A DNA stretch of 64,000 nucleotides from Cyclobacterium sp. SYSU L10401 (GTDB taxonomy: Bacteria; Bacteroidota; Bacteroidia; Cytophagales; Cyclobacteriaceae). The notes under the pieces were generated by a model. That model was not told the DNA's origin and did not search any database. It saw nothing but the letters and a program-made list of their open reading frames with translations. Location: positions 62,001-126,000 of the forward strand of contig NZ_WOFO01000005.1 of NCBI RefSeq assembly GCF_010993705.1, read 5' to 3'. Made by a program: the position numbers and the translations under genes. Below, piece after piece: positions 35,876 to 44,328 of this stretch; the stretch's first letter is position 1; each line of letters starts with the position of its first letter.

Positions 35876-36681
35876 TGGGGCTTTCAAAAGGGGCTAGGGT
35901 AGCACAACAAATGTTAGGAGATTGCGGGATTGATGATCCAACAGAAATACCAATTGAGTTGATTGTTTCAGGAAGGGGAGCCACATTACGGTATGAACCA
36001 CTTAAAAACTCAGATGGTAGAATTGTATTCGGTGAAAAAAAGAGTATCATTTCTGTGAACTCAAACTTACTGTTTGAAGGAAGAAGAAGATTTGCTACCG
36101 CTCATGAATTGGGGCATTATGAAATGCACCGTGATTCTTTTGAGGTGCATAACGAAAATGAGAGCACCTTAAGCTGGTTTGATGATAAAGTAAATCGTTC
36201 AAAGAAAGGAATTCAAGAGGCTGAGGCTAACCAGTTTGCATCTGAGCTGCTAATGCCATCCAAGGTTTTCTTGGAGGAATGCTCTAGTTATCGTTTCAGT
36301 CCCGATTTGGTTAGGCACCTTTCAGATAGATTTCAGACGAGCAGAACATCAACGGTTTTTAAATACATGGAGCTTGGTTCTCATCCAATTTGTGTGTTTT
36401 ACTGCTTCAATAATAAGCTCAGGTATTGGAAAAAATCAGATGAGTTTAAAAACTTTATAGTAGATCGCATCAATCTATCGCCACCAGAAGACTCAGTGGC
36501 AGCGGAATATTTTAATGAGGGCAAGATTTACTCTAAAAGTCAATCCAAGCAGCAGATATGGAAATCAACCTGGTTCGATTTGAAAGAATGGGAAGATGAT
36601 ATGAACTACAATTTCTATGAATATTGTATCGTTACCCCAAGGCATAATACGGTAATATCTGTCGTATGGGAAGAGATGTAA
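35875..36681 (+). CDS. ImmA/IrrE-family metallopeptidase
   Basis: A 268-aa protein with the zinc site RRFATAHELGHYEMHRD (HExxH-type, His 77, Glu 78, His 81) and the downstream EAEANQFASELLMP helix carrying the third ligand Glu. This is the ImmA/IrrE layout. Family members cleave repressors or regulators in phage, ICE and stress responses. The last 100 residues are a C-terminal sensor-like domain with many aromatic residues. It overlaps the stop of the acidic gene. The likely target is one of its two operon partners. Confidence 0.82.
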   Translation: MGLSKGARVAQQMLGDCGIDDPTEIPIELIVSGRGATLRYEPLKNSDGRIVFGEKKSIISVNSNLLFEGRRRFATAHELGHYEMHRDSFEVHNENESTLSWFDDKVNRSKKGIQEAEANQFASELLMPSKVFLEECSSYRFSPDLVRHLSDRFQTSRTSTVFKYMELGSHPICVFYCFNNKLRYWKKSDEFKNFIVDRINLSPPEDSVAAEYFNEGKIYSKSQSKQQIWKSTWFDLKEWEDDMNYNFYEYCIVTPRHNTVISVVWEEM

Positions 36682-37030
36682 ATTGTAAATACTGGCCACA
36701 GTCGAGTAAATATTTGGAAATCACACCCTTAAACTGAACTGAACCTAAACCTATCACAGAAAGCTTCGACAAGCCCAGTGAACCGTCGTATCCCGTTTGA
36801 CTGGACAGGGTCCTGCTGAGGCGGGACAATTTATGAACCTCTCAATTGTTCAGGTACTTAATTTTTTTTTAGCAGAATTCACGAATGCTAGCGCATTTCA
36901 TACGGCTCTAATTATGCCGTCGGTTAATAGTCCATTATGTGAGACTAATTTGTATCCCACCAGCTGGATATACCGGACTAAACTGATCCCCCAATCCAGA
37001 AACTAAAAAAATAGCGAAAAAGTAACTGTC
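36682..37030. other. noncoding stretch after the IrrE operon
   Basis: About 350 bases with no convincing gene. The frames that stay open are short and have no recognisable content. It leads into the IS21-type end. I see no clear terminator. Confidence 0.45.
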
Positions 37031-37117
37031 AATCCGGCAGATGCTGACCCCTTGTTTTGAATAATCCGGAGCATACTGACCCCTTAGGGTCGACAATCCG
37101 GAGTATGCTGACCCCCT
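37031..37117. repeat. solo IS21-type terminus with three 22-bp repeats
   Basis: Three copies of AATCCGGMRNATRCTGACCCCY start at 37031, 37063 and 37095, exactly 32 bases apart. IS21-family elements carry several such transposase-binding repeats at each end, with a core ending in TGACCCC. No istA or istB is present here, so this is an isolated end left by deletion. The istB tail at 3398 may or may not come from the same element. Confidence 0.6.
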
Positions 37118-37262
37118 AAATGGATTTTGGTTAATTAGCGGTTTTACCAAATCGTTAATCCGTACTTCAGATGGCTGGAAAACCAAAACCCATGAGTCAG
37201 ATCAAACAGCGTCTTCGACTAAACGGGCAGGCCCCAGAGATGCTTTGACCTGAACTATCTTC

Positions 37263-37305
37263 CGTTGGAACGGTAAACTTTTTGGTCTATCTTCACCATT
37301 CAAGT
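37263..37305 (-). repeat. 42-bp dispersed repeat, copy 2
   Basis: CGTTGGAACGGTAAACTTTT followed by TGGTCTATCTTCACCATTCAAG matches the core at 29578 with few changes. It lies about 185 bases upstream of the TIKI/TraB-like gene, in the same orientation as the other three copies. The group-II-intron-like extension seen at copies 1 and 3 is short here. Confidence 0.6.
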
Positions 37306-37368
37306 CATACGCCTGGGCTTGGGTGCAGCAGGCAATTCCCGGTTAAAATATTTTTAGTACATTTAAGA

Positions 37369-37458
37369 ATGTTTGCGAAAAACGGCAAGAAAAAAAGCTC
37401 CGGAAGTGCTCGCCGCCCACATGCTTCGAAGGGTCGTTCAAATTCAAAACCTAATTAG
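37369..37458 (+). CDS. possible 29-aa basic peptide
   Basis: A frame of 29 codons from ATG at 37369 to TAG at 37456-37458, encoding a Lys, Arg and Ser-rich peptide (KNGKKKSSGSARRPHASKG). It ends 32 bases before the TIKI/TraB-like gene. It may be a leader peptide or a chance frame; there is no further support. Confidence 0.22.
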   Translation: MFAKNGKKKSSGSARRPHASKGRSNSKPN

Positions 37459-37490
37459 GTATTCTCAACATCCCAATAAAGAGTAAATCA

Positions 37491-38126
37491 ATGAGTACCA
37501 TCACTTTGATTAGCACCGTTCACGAGGAAATGGGGAAATGTAATGCTGATGAACTGTGTGCTATTTTGGAGAAACTTCGTCCTGAAATTGTGTTTTTAGA
37601 AGCTCTTGAAAAAACTTATTCAAACTATGATAAGGTTCGTTTTACCGCATTTGGAGAATATCATCAAAAGCTCGAGTTAAAAGCTATTCAGAAATACAGC
37701 CATAGCTCCTCGTTTGAATATGTTCCTGTGCTTGACCATGGACTATCTGATTCATTTGAAAAGAAAAAAGACCTCGTTTGCAGGAATAATCAGCACCAAA
37801 AGATGGTACATAATTTTAATTTGTTAGCCAAGGAGCAAGGCTTTTTATTTCTCAATAGTGCAAAAAGTATAGATTTACAAGCGGAAATGCGAAGGTTTGA
37901 ATACCGTCTATTGCTTGAAAACAAGCTAAATGACGTTGTTGACGATGATATTGATGCTTATGAGCATTCGATGATGCGAAATATTTATTCGTATTGCAGA
38001 AAAAACCAATTTGATAAGGCTGTCTTTTTGTGTGGTGTGGCGCACAGGCGTTCAATTATTAAAAAGATTGAAAGCTATAGCAGCAACAAAAAAATAGATC
38101 TTAATTGGGTAATTTACGGGAATTAA
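37491..38126 (+). CDS. TIKI/TraB-like protein
   Basis: A 211-aa protein without signal peptide. It begins TITLISTVHEEMGKCNADEL and continues with PEIVFLEALEKTY. A later FLCGVAHRRSIIKKI supplies a second His motif. The pair VHEE...CGVAHR, with an acidic residue after the first strand, resembles the GxxH motifs of the TIKI/TraB/GumN superfamily, thought to be metal-dependent hydrolases. The match is by motif only. The VanZ-like gene starts two bases after its stop, so the two are likely one operon, preceded by the 42-bp repeat. Confidence 0.5.
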   Translation: MSTITLISTVHEEMGKCNADELCAILEKLRPEIVFLEALEKTYSNYDKVRFTAFGEYHQKLELKAIQKYSHSSSFEYVPVLDHGLSDSFEKKKDLVCRNNQHQKMVHNFNLLAKEQGFLFLNSAKSIDLQAEMRRFEYRLLLENKLNDVVDDDIDAYEHSMMRNIYSYCRKNQFDKAVFLCGVAHRRSIIKKIESYSSNKKIDLNWVIYGN

Positions 38127-38127
38127 A

Positions 38128-38655
38128 ATGTCTGAAAACGACTTGCATTCAGGTTTGGCAGCAAACAGGTTGACTACCGCCCTATTCATAATCTACGGAA
38201 TTGCCCTGGTCTGGATTATGCTTTTAAAGTTAGGAGTGCAATTCTCCTATATGGAAAATAGAAATACCAACTTCATTCCGTTTAATGAACCGGTAATCCT
38301 TACCAGCGAAAACTTTTTGAACGTACTGATTTTTATGCCGCTTGGCATCTATGCCGGCGCCCTATTCACCAAATGGATTTTCGGTAAAAAATTCTTCTTC
38401 CTTTTCCTGCTTAGTTTGTTGGTTGAGGGACTTCAATACCTATTGAGGATTGGGGCTTTTGATGTAACCGATCTAATGACCAATACTTTAGGCGGACTAA
38501 TTGGGCTACTGGCTTTTTCAGGACTGGAAAGAGCATTCCAAAATGGAATTAGGGCACAAAAGTTCATCAACTTCCTTGCTGTCCCGGCAACAGCTCTGTT
38601 AATTTTATTTTTGGTTTTACTGAAAATGAACCTGCTTCCGGTGAGGTATCAGTAA
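38128..38655 (+). CDS. VanZ-like membrane protein
   Basis: A 175-aa protein with four membrane helices. FIPFNEPVILTSENFLNVLIF matches, up to helix 2, the NxIPF...NVLLFxPLG signature of VanZ-like proteins, and FDVTDLMTNTLGGLIG the conserved DxDDLxxNxxGxxxG end motif. VanZ-like proteins are linked to glycopeptide tolerance and surface lipid changes, but most have no known role. It follows the TIKI/TraB-like gene by one base. The fourth helix and short C-terminus complete a normal length. Confidence 0.8.
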   Translation: MSENDLHSGLAANRLTTALFIIYGIALVWIMLLKLGVQFSYMENRNTNFIPFNEPVILTSENFLNVLIFMPLGIYAGALFTKWIFGKKFFFLFLLSLLVEGLQYLLRIGAFDVTDLMTNTLGGLIGLLAFSGLERAFQNGIRAQKFINFLAVPATALLILFLVLLKMNLLPVRYQ

Positions 38656-38669
38656 TGCAGCTAGGTGTG

Positions 38670-38945
38670 ATGTGGCACCTCTACGATCTCATGGCCTCAG
38701 TATATGGCACTACATGCACCCTCTTCACACTCCTGTGTTCGGGCCGGTTCATCAGTACACACACCATAGTATAGGTTACTTCCCTGCATGCCTCACTGCA
38801 AACCAGCCCCGCTTTGGCGGGACGGGCTTTGCCACTTGCTTTGCTTGGGGTAACAGCCTGTCCTGAAATTCATCGGGAACTCCCGCACATGTGGACTTTC
38901 ACCCGTTGGAATAGTGAATTTTTTGACCTATATTCACCATTCAAG
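38670..38945 (-). repeat. group-II-intron-like fragment with 42-bp repeat, copy 3
   Basis: On the minus strand, the 42-bp repeat (38904-38945) runs into AACGGGTGAAAGTCCACATG, then TTACCCCAAGCAAAGCAAGT, then GAGGCATGCAGGGAAGTAAC. The same order of elements is seen at 29435-29620. GGTGAAAGTCC and GGGAAGTAA fit a degenerate group II intron RNA. A copy lies about 80 bases upstream of the next cargo gene. Confidence 0.45.
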
Positions 38946-39025
38946 AAACTTTAATCAAAATATTTCAGTAAAGGTGTCCAATTTTACCCGAAATGTCTGA
39001 ACCAGAATTGAACATGTAAAAATCT

Positions 39026-39586
39026 ATGAAACTGTATCCATATGTAATGTTAACGTGCTTAGCGTTTATACTGCATTTACCAAGAAATTACTGTTTTGAC
39101 CAAGGAAGTATCAACTTAGTTTTAGACAGTATAGAGGTGGTATTATTTGGTGAAGTTATTGACGTTTCTGATTTGAATATTGAAAATAGATATAAGATCG
39201 TTACAGTAGTTGATGGTGATGACCCTAATTTTATGGCTCAATTAAAAGAAATAGGTAAGGCTATAGATAAGATTGGTAGCCATAATCCATATACTTTTAT
39301 GATTTATGTCCGGGGGGATAATATTGATCCTGCTAGTTACGGCATCGGAGATAAGGGGTTGTTTTTTAAATATCCGCTATTATATGATTCCCAAGATGCT
39401 TTCCGGAAAGCTAATCCTACTGTTTCCAAATTGGACGGCTATAGTGTTTTTCTCTTAGATTCTGATTCTAAAATATTATTGAAAAATTATTCATTTAGTG
39501 ATGAATTTGTTAGTACAGTGATTGAACATTCTCAAAATCATCCCAAATTTATTGATTCGCCACTTCCAAGGCCCAAGCCCCTGTGA
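39026..39586 (+). CDS. secreted or membrane-anchored hypothetical protein
   Basis: A 186-aa protein with an N-terminal hydrophobic segment (YVMLTCLAFILHLP, residues 5-18) that is a signal or anchor. The body has alternating strands and helices with YPLLYDSQDAFRKANP and YSVFLLDSDSKILLKNYSF, like the C-terminal half of a thioredoxin-fold (AhpC/TSA-like) protein. The CxxC pair is absent, and Cys residues at 11 and 23 lie only in the N-terminal region. No enzyme function is claimed. It stands alone between two copies of the 42-bp repeat. Confidence 0.5.
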   Translation: MKLYPYVMLTCLAFILHLPRNYCFDQGSINLVLDSIEVVLFGEVIDVSDLNIENRYKIVTVVDGDDPNFMAQLKEIGKAIDKIGSHNPYTFMIYVRGDNIDPASYGIGDKGLFFKYPLLYDSQDAFRKANPTVSKLDGYSVFLLDSDSKILLKNYSFSDEFVSTVIEHSQNHPKFIDSPLPRPKPL

Positions 39587-39702
39587 GATGCAAACTAATT
39601 TTTTGCATAGATCCCAATGGTAAAAAAAGTCGGTAAGTTCCTCAGTACAGGTACCACAGTCTGGGTTATAGTATTTCCTGAGCCTTCTGGCGGTCCCCTT
39701 CC

Positions 39703-39751
39703 TTTCAGCCTGGCTCCTCACTAAAAAAAATACAGGTTTTATTAAACGTTC
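39703..39751. repeat. hairpin repeat, diverged copy d
   Basis: CAGCCTGGCTCCTCACTAAA followed by a weak stem and TTTTATTAAACGTTCTG has the same frame as the copies at 60060, 60640 and 63836: CAGCC(T/C)GG, then CTAAA, a stem, then TTAACG. The stem here has decayed. It lies about 90 bases before the fourth 42-bp repeat. Confidence 0.4.
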
Positions 39752-39769
39752 TGAACTCTCCCGGCAAAG

Positions 39770-39890
39770 CCCCGGAGCGGCGGGACTGGCTTTCCACTTA
39801 CTTTGTTTCGGATAACGACCTTCGTGCGCAAGCCCATTTCACTCGTTGAAACAGTCAACTTTTTGACCTATATTCACAATCCAAGGTTCA
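39770..39890 (-). repeat. group-II-intron-like fragment with 42-bp repeat, copy 4
   Basis: The core at 39844-39885 (CGTTGAAACAGTCAACTTTT, then TGACCTATATTCACAATCCA) is the fourth copy of the dispersed repeat. On the minus strand it is followed by degenerate sequence with AACAAAGTAAGTGGAAAGCC, similar to the copy at 38670. It lies about 170 bases upstream of the TOTE-type gene. Confidence 0.45.
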
Positions 39891-40053
39891 CACATCCAAC
39901 ATAAGTCGTGGCATACTAACAAAGCGTTAAAGGAAGGCGGTTAATTGACAGATATAAAGTGGTTATTTGGCACTTAAACAGAATTTTTGGTCAAATAAGT
40001 TCGAAATGGATTCAATAACATTCCCGGTACCAACAAAATAAATAACGAAACAG

Positions 40054-43000
40054 ATGAACCAATATTCAGAAAATGAAAAACTGAATCTGTTCAAAAGCCT
40101 CTTCAAAGGTAGGGAAGATGTCTTTGCCATACGTTGGGAAAAAGCTGCCCAATCCGCTGGTGGAAGGATTAAAAGCGGATACATGCCTGCATATCAATAT
40201 GACCCCTACATGTATAGGCTCCATAAAATGAAGGGGGGATCCTTCAAAGACTATAAAGACAAAACCTACCGTCCACTTACTGATCAGCAACTTCTAAAGC
40301 ATTTCAATGGGAAACAATTAATCGGTATTTATCCATTGCTACAGAACAATACATCCTGGTTCATTGCTGCAGATTTTGATAAAGAGAAATGGGCAGAGGA
40401 ATGCCGTGAATTTCTCAATATTTGCAAAGAACATGCTATTCCGGCTTATCTGGAACGATCCCGTTCCGGTAAAGGAGGTCACGTCTGGATATTTTTCGAC
40501 AAGCCCTATCCTGCCATTAAAAGTCGTAAAATTTTAATCTCTCTTTTGGAACAGGCAGGTATCTTCTCTGTTTTTGACAAAAGTTCCAGCTTCGACAGAC
40601 TTTTCCCCAATCAGGATTTCCTTACGGGAGAAAAGTTAGGCAATTTGATTGCATTGCCACTATATAAACCGACCATGGAAGAAGGTAACAGTTGTTTTGT
40701 AGATGAACAATTTAACCCATATCAGGATCAATGGGAATTTTTGTCGTCAATCCAGAGGGTGACTGTATCTCATCTTGATACGATCTTTCATTCACTCCAC
40801 CCGAAGAACGATCAGGTTCCAAACAACGTCAATTCAGGTAAGCTGCATATACAACTCAACAATTTAATTCACCTTAATCGGTCAGGTATGACACCCAAAC
40901 TGATCAATTTTCTAAAAGAGGAATTAAATTTTGCCAATTCGGAATATTTCATTAAAAAGAAAAGTGGCAGAAACACATGGGGAACCGAGCGGTATTTCCG
41001 GTTTGTAGAGGAAACAACGCATGAGATAATTCTTCCGAGAGGATTTATAGGTAGATTGATCCGGTACTGCAAACAGCAAAACATTGATTTCGAATTTCAG
41101 GATGAACGGAAGAAGCAGGATCCTGTTTTATTCACAACAAATTTCAGTCTAAAGTCACACCAGAAATCCGCAATAGAAGTTACCTCCCGCAAAGAATTTG
41201 GTGTCATTACCGCACCTCCGGGTTCCGGTAAAACAGTAATCGGCCTAAAGATCATTGCTGAAAAACAGCAACCTGCTCTAATTATTGTGCATCGTAAACA
41301 GCTTTTGGAACAATGGGTTGAACGGATTCAGGGTTTTCTGGGCATACCGAAAAACGAGATTGGTAGGATAGGACAAGGAAATGCCAAAACCGGAAAAGCG
41401 ATTACGGTAGCAATGATCCAGAGTTTGGGTAAGTATCTTGACAAACAGGAAACAAATGAATTTGCCCTGTCTTTCGGGATTATTATCGTTGATGAATGCC
41501 ACCATATCCCAGCAGAAACATTCCGAAATACCATTTCAAACTTTCCGTCTTACTACCAATATGGGTTAACGGCAACTCCTTTTCGGAAAGGAAATGATGG
41601 CAAAATAATTTTTACCCATTTGGGCGACATCATTGCAGACATTAGACCGCAGGAAATTGAACAATACAAGCAGGCAAGGATAATCGTAAGAGAAACGGCT
41701 TTAGATATTCCCTTCAATTCAAAAACAGACCCGTTCGAAAACTTATCAAAGGTATTGGTTCACGATTCTGCCAGAAACAAGTTAATTCTTGGGGACATTA
41801 CTACCGAACTGGATAAAGGAAGAAAGGTTGTTATCATTACAGAAAGAAAAGAGCATATTAATGCGCTTTATCAGTTTCTGAAACAGTCTTTTGAAGTGGT
41901 AACACTTTCTGGGGATGATTCGGAAAGCAACCGTAAAGCAAAATGGCAAATACTAAACAGCGGAAATTACCAGGCACTAATCACAACCGGACAGTTTTTC
42001 GGAGAAGGAACTGACTTGCAAAATGCTTCCTGTCTTTTCCTTGTTTATCCATTCTCTTTTAAAGGTAAACTGATTCAATATATTGGTCGTGTTCAGCGAT
42101 CTGAAATCAGTCCGGTTATTTATGATTACAGAGATCATAAAATTGAATACCTGAACCGGTTATTCCTGAAAAGGAATACCTATTACCGACAGCTTAATCG
42201 GCAGGCCACCCTGTTTGATGACACAGAGATTGCCGGGACCTCCTTCGGGGAAACATTTACAGTTGACAAAAAGATCAAGTTGCTTATTGACCAATTGGAT
42301 TTTCGTTATGGTGCAATTGCTTTCCGGTATCGAGTTTCTGAGATGAAGACGGAAGTGGAGTTTGAGATAGAAAATGAGGAGGTAAGGCCTGAATTTGATG
42401 TTTTAAAGCCATACTTCTCCAAAGTATTAAAGTCAAAATACGTGGAAGCTGAAGTTTTTGCGGAGTTTGAAAATAACTTGTTGGTTTCACAAAAAGCGAG
42501 TTCGACTAGTCTGGAAAGTATCAACCGGGAGATCATTGAAAGCGTAAAATTCCGATTTATTGAACAGGGAATTCTGGGTAAGCAATATGTTCCAGGTATG
42601 GAAGAAAATTTACTCGGGCTAGACAAGATACAGGAAGGACAAAATGGTAAACCGTTCTATGGATCAGAAGAACAGTTGCTAAGTGATCTTTTGAAAAATG
42701 AGAAAGTGAGGCATTACAGGCAACTACGGTATCTGGCATCCAGGCATGACGGTACTACATTAAAACTCAGGTTTGTCTTAAATCCATTCTCATTCGTGTT
42801 CCTTCTTTCCGGCACAGAACAATATCATGTTGTTTTAGAAACACTGGACTCCGAAGAAGCAACTTATATCTGGCATGTTGAGAAAAACAGGCAACTGCTC
42901 CCACAAAAGCTACGAACAATTGACAAGGATCTGAATATTATCCGAAACAAAGGCAGACAAGTGTTTCTGGAAAAGCAACCGGAAAATTTCAGCCGAATCT

Positions 43001-43071
43001 TCCATGACTATACGGACGAAAGAAAAGGATTTGTCATTTGGAAAGATAACTTAGAAGAAAGATTATTTTGA
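40054..43071 (+). CDS. TOTE-type primase-helicase fusion
   Basis: A 1005-aa protein. The N-terminal 250 residues form an archaeo-eukaryotic-type primase domain: WFIAADFDKEKW with two metal Asp residues near 110-118, SRSGKGGHVWIFFD with the HxW motif near 155, and SFDRLFPNQD. A superfamily 2 helicase follows, with P-loop TAPPGSGKTVIGLKI near 387, DECHH box near 479, LTATPFRKG, and GRVQR as motif VI. The last 300 residues are an unrecognised domain. This fusion matches the AEP protein of TOTE conflict systems, thought to act against invading or transposing DNA. No partner gene is adjacent; the next gene is convergent. It is probably a one-gene cassette. Confidence 0.8.
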   Translation: MNQYSENEKLNLFKSLFKGREDVFAIRWEKAAQSAGGRIKSGYMPAYQYDPYMYRLHKMKGGSFKDYKDKTYRPLTDQQLLKHFNGKQLIGIYPLLQNNTSWFIAADFDKEKWAEECREFLNICKEHAIPAYLERSRSGKGGHVWIFFDKPYPAIKSRKILISLLEQAGIFSVFDKSSSFDRLFPNQDFLTGEKLGNLIALPLYKPTMEEGNSCFVDEQFNPYQDQWEFLSSIQRVTVSHLDTIFHSLHPKNDQVPNNVNSGKLHIQLNNLIHLNRSGMTPKLINFLKEELNFANSEYFIKKKSGRNTWGTERYFRFVEETTHEIILPRGFIGRLIRYCKQQNIDFEFQDERKKQDPVLFTTNFSLKSHQKSAIEVTSRKEFGVITAPPGSGKTVIGLKIIAEKQQPALIIVHRKQLLEQWVERIQGFLGIPKNEIGRIGQGNAKTGKAITVAMIQSLGKYLDKQETNEFALSFGIIIVDECHHIPAETFRNTISNFPSYYQYGLTATPFRKGNDGKIIFTHLGDIIADIRPQEIEQYKQARIIVRETALDIPFNSKTDPFENLSKVLVHDSARNKLILGDITTELDKGRKVVIITERKEHINALYQFLKQSFEVVTLSGDDSESNRKAKWQILNSGNYQALITTGQFFGEGTDLQNASCLFLVYPFSFKGKLIQYIGRVQRSEISPVIYDYRDHKIEYLNRLFLKRNTYYRQLNRQATLFDDTEIAGTSFGETFTVDKKIKLLIDQLDFRYGAIAFRYRVSEMKTEVEFEIENEEVRPEFDVLKPYFSKVLKSKYVEAEVFAEFENNLLVSQKASSTSLESINREIIESVKFRFIEQGILGKQYVPGMEENLLGLDKIQEGQNGKPFYGSEEQLLSDLLKNEKVRHYRQLRYLASRHDGTTLKLRFVLNPFSFVFLLSGTEQYHVVLETLDSEEATYIWHVEKNRQLLPQKLRTIDKDLNIIRNKGRQVFLEKQPENFSRIFHDYTDERKGFVIWKDNLEERLF

Positions 43072-43154
43072 AACCGAGGGGACAAAAAATCGGCTTCCAA
43101 ATCGTCATTATCCTCTGAACTGAACGAATAAAAAGAGACTGTTTAAAGATTGAA

Positions 43155-43913
43155 TCACTCTCTTACAGAAGACGGGAATTCCAATCCCAAATCTTGGAAC
43201 AATTTCCGCACCTTAAACCTCCAACTGATCCTGGCTTCTTGCCAGGACTTGCTCCCCTCAATGATATCAATTCTGTCGTTGGAATGGAAGGGCTTGTTTT
43301 TTGAATATTTCCTTTTGTCAAATTCCAATAATAGCTCAGGCCTGGTTAGTGGGCTGATTTCATTGTCCAGGTCAAATATATTCCGGTGTTGAGGTTTATT
43401 GTACTTCTCTGATTTTATTTGAAGTAAACTGAATAGTTCTCCAAGAGGGATTTCATCGGTAATGTAATCCAGATCATAAGTATCCTTTTTGGCGAAACGG
43501 TTGGAGGCACTCATCAACTTTAGCAGTCCGATGTCCTGTTTGGATAAAATTCTCATTCCATCAAATTCATCAGGTTCGGTTAGGTATTGGATGTTTTGAA
43601 GAAATTCTATTTTTATGATAGTTTCTGATTTGGTAATAAATAGTCTTAAAAAAATGAACTGTCCATCCAATTCCGTGTTGATCTTGTTTACTATAATATT
43701 CTTTGAGCCGTATATGCCAGCTACTTCTGTTATTATTTTTTCAAAGCCCTCATTCCCGATAATGTTGCTTGATACCAGGTCTATGTCATAAGATACCCGA
43801 TGGTTGTACAAAAGTGCCAGGTTGGTTCCCCCAGCCAGCATAAAGCTGTTAAGGGATGGGAGTTGCTGTAGTTCTTTGATTGTTGAAACCAATAAAGGGT
43901 CAACAGCTTTCAT
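43155..43913 (-). CDS. AbiEii-type nucleotidyltransferase toxin
   Basis: A 252-aa protein of the AbiEii/AbiGii type. LNSFMLAGGTNLALLYNHRV followed by SYDIDLVSSN gives the GGTxLxL...R.S.DIDL signature, with catalytic Asp residues near 58-60. Further conserved parts are FLRLFITKSETIIKIEF and DIGLLKLMSASNR (the KLxAxxxR motif). AbiE toxins transfer nucleotides to target RNA and stop growth after phage infection. The upstream 95-aa gene overlaps by 4 bases and is the likely antitoxin. The gene converges on the TOTE gene. Confidence 0.82.
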   Translation of the reverse strand: MKAVDPLLVSTIKELQQLPSLNSFMLAGGTNLALLYNHRVSYDIDLVSSNIIGNEGFEKIITEVAGIYGSKNIIVNKINTELDGQFIFLRLFITKSETIIKIEFLQNIQYLTEPDEFDGMRILSKQDIGLLKLMSASNRFAKKDTYDLDYITDEIPLGELFSLLQIKSEKYNKPQHRNIFDLDNEISPLTRPELLLEFDKRKYSKNKPFHSNDRIDIIEGSKSWQEARISWRFKVRKLFQDLGLEFPSSVRE

Positions 43914-44197
43914 TGTTTAAAACGAAAGAAAATATCCACATCATATCTGTGGGCAACCATCCTGCAGACCTCATTGCTTATTCTTTCTTTTGTGGTCTTG
44001 AGATGTTTTAGGATCTGCTTTCTGGAATAAAGGTTTTCCAGAGTGACAATATCTGTATCAAAAGTTTCCGGAGTAGTTGCAAAGAGGGCACGGGGAATAA
44101 TAATATCCTTGTCCCTTTCAAAGTCAAGCGCACTATGATCCATATCCCAAAATAGATGTTTGGGGAAGACTTTGGCTATGTTGATTTTTTCCTTCAC
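43910..44197 (-). CDS. putative AbiE antitoxin
   Basis: A 95-aa protein (LFWDMDHSALDFERDKDIII, then RALFATTPETFDTD). It has the form of the short Bacteroidota proteins (DUF6922-like) encoded just ahead of AbiEii toxins, with helical RKQILKHLKTTKERISNEV. Start-to-stop overlap with the toxin (ATGA type) fits an antitoxin-first operon. The antitoxin role is by position and family. Confidence 0.68.
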   Translation of the reverse strand: MKEKINIAKVFPKHLFWDMDHSALDFERDKDIIIPRALFATTPETFDTDIVTLENLYSRKQILKHLKTTKERISNEVCRMVAHRYDVDIFFRFKQ

Positions 44198-44328
44198 AGT
44201 ACAAAGTTAACGATATTTTATAAAAAAAGATGCGTAACCGAGCGGTGGTGTTTGTCGTCGACCCTCTGGTAATTTTACTTTTTCTTACGATTGTAAGTCG
44301 GTCCGGAGTAATTTAATCATTCATTTTG

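Noticed and set aside
39491-39721. A minus-strand frame of 76 codons with a CGTC motif.
   Set aside because: It overlaps the end of the plus-strand 186-aa gene and a repeat; a Cys pair alone is not enough to support a gene.
29435-40053. The dispersed repeats as integron attC sites.
   Set aside because: Some GTTRRR-like motifs (30014, 30815, 39930) suggested attC, but no matching RYYYAAC partner was found at a fixed distance, no integron integrase is present, and the repeats carry intron-like elements.
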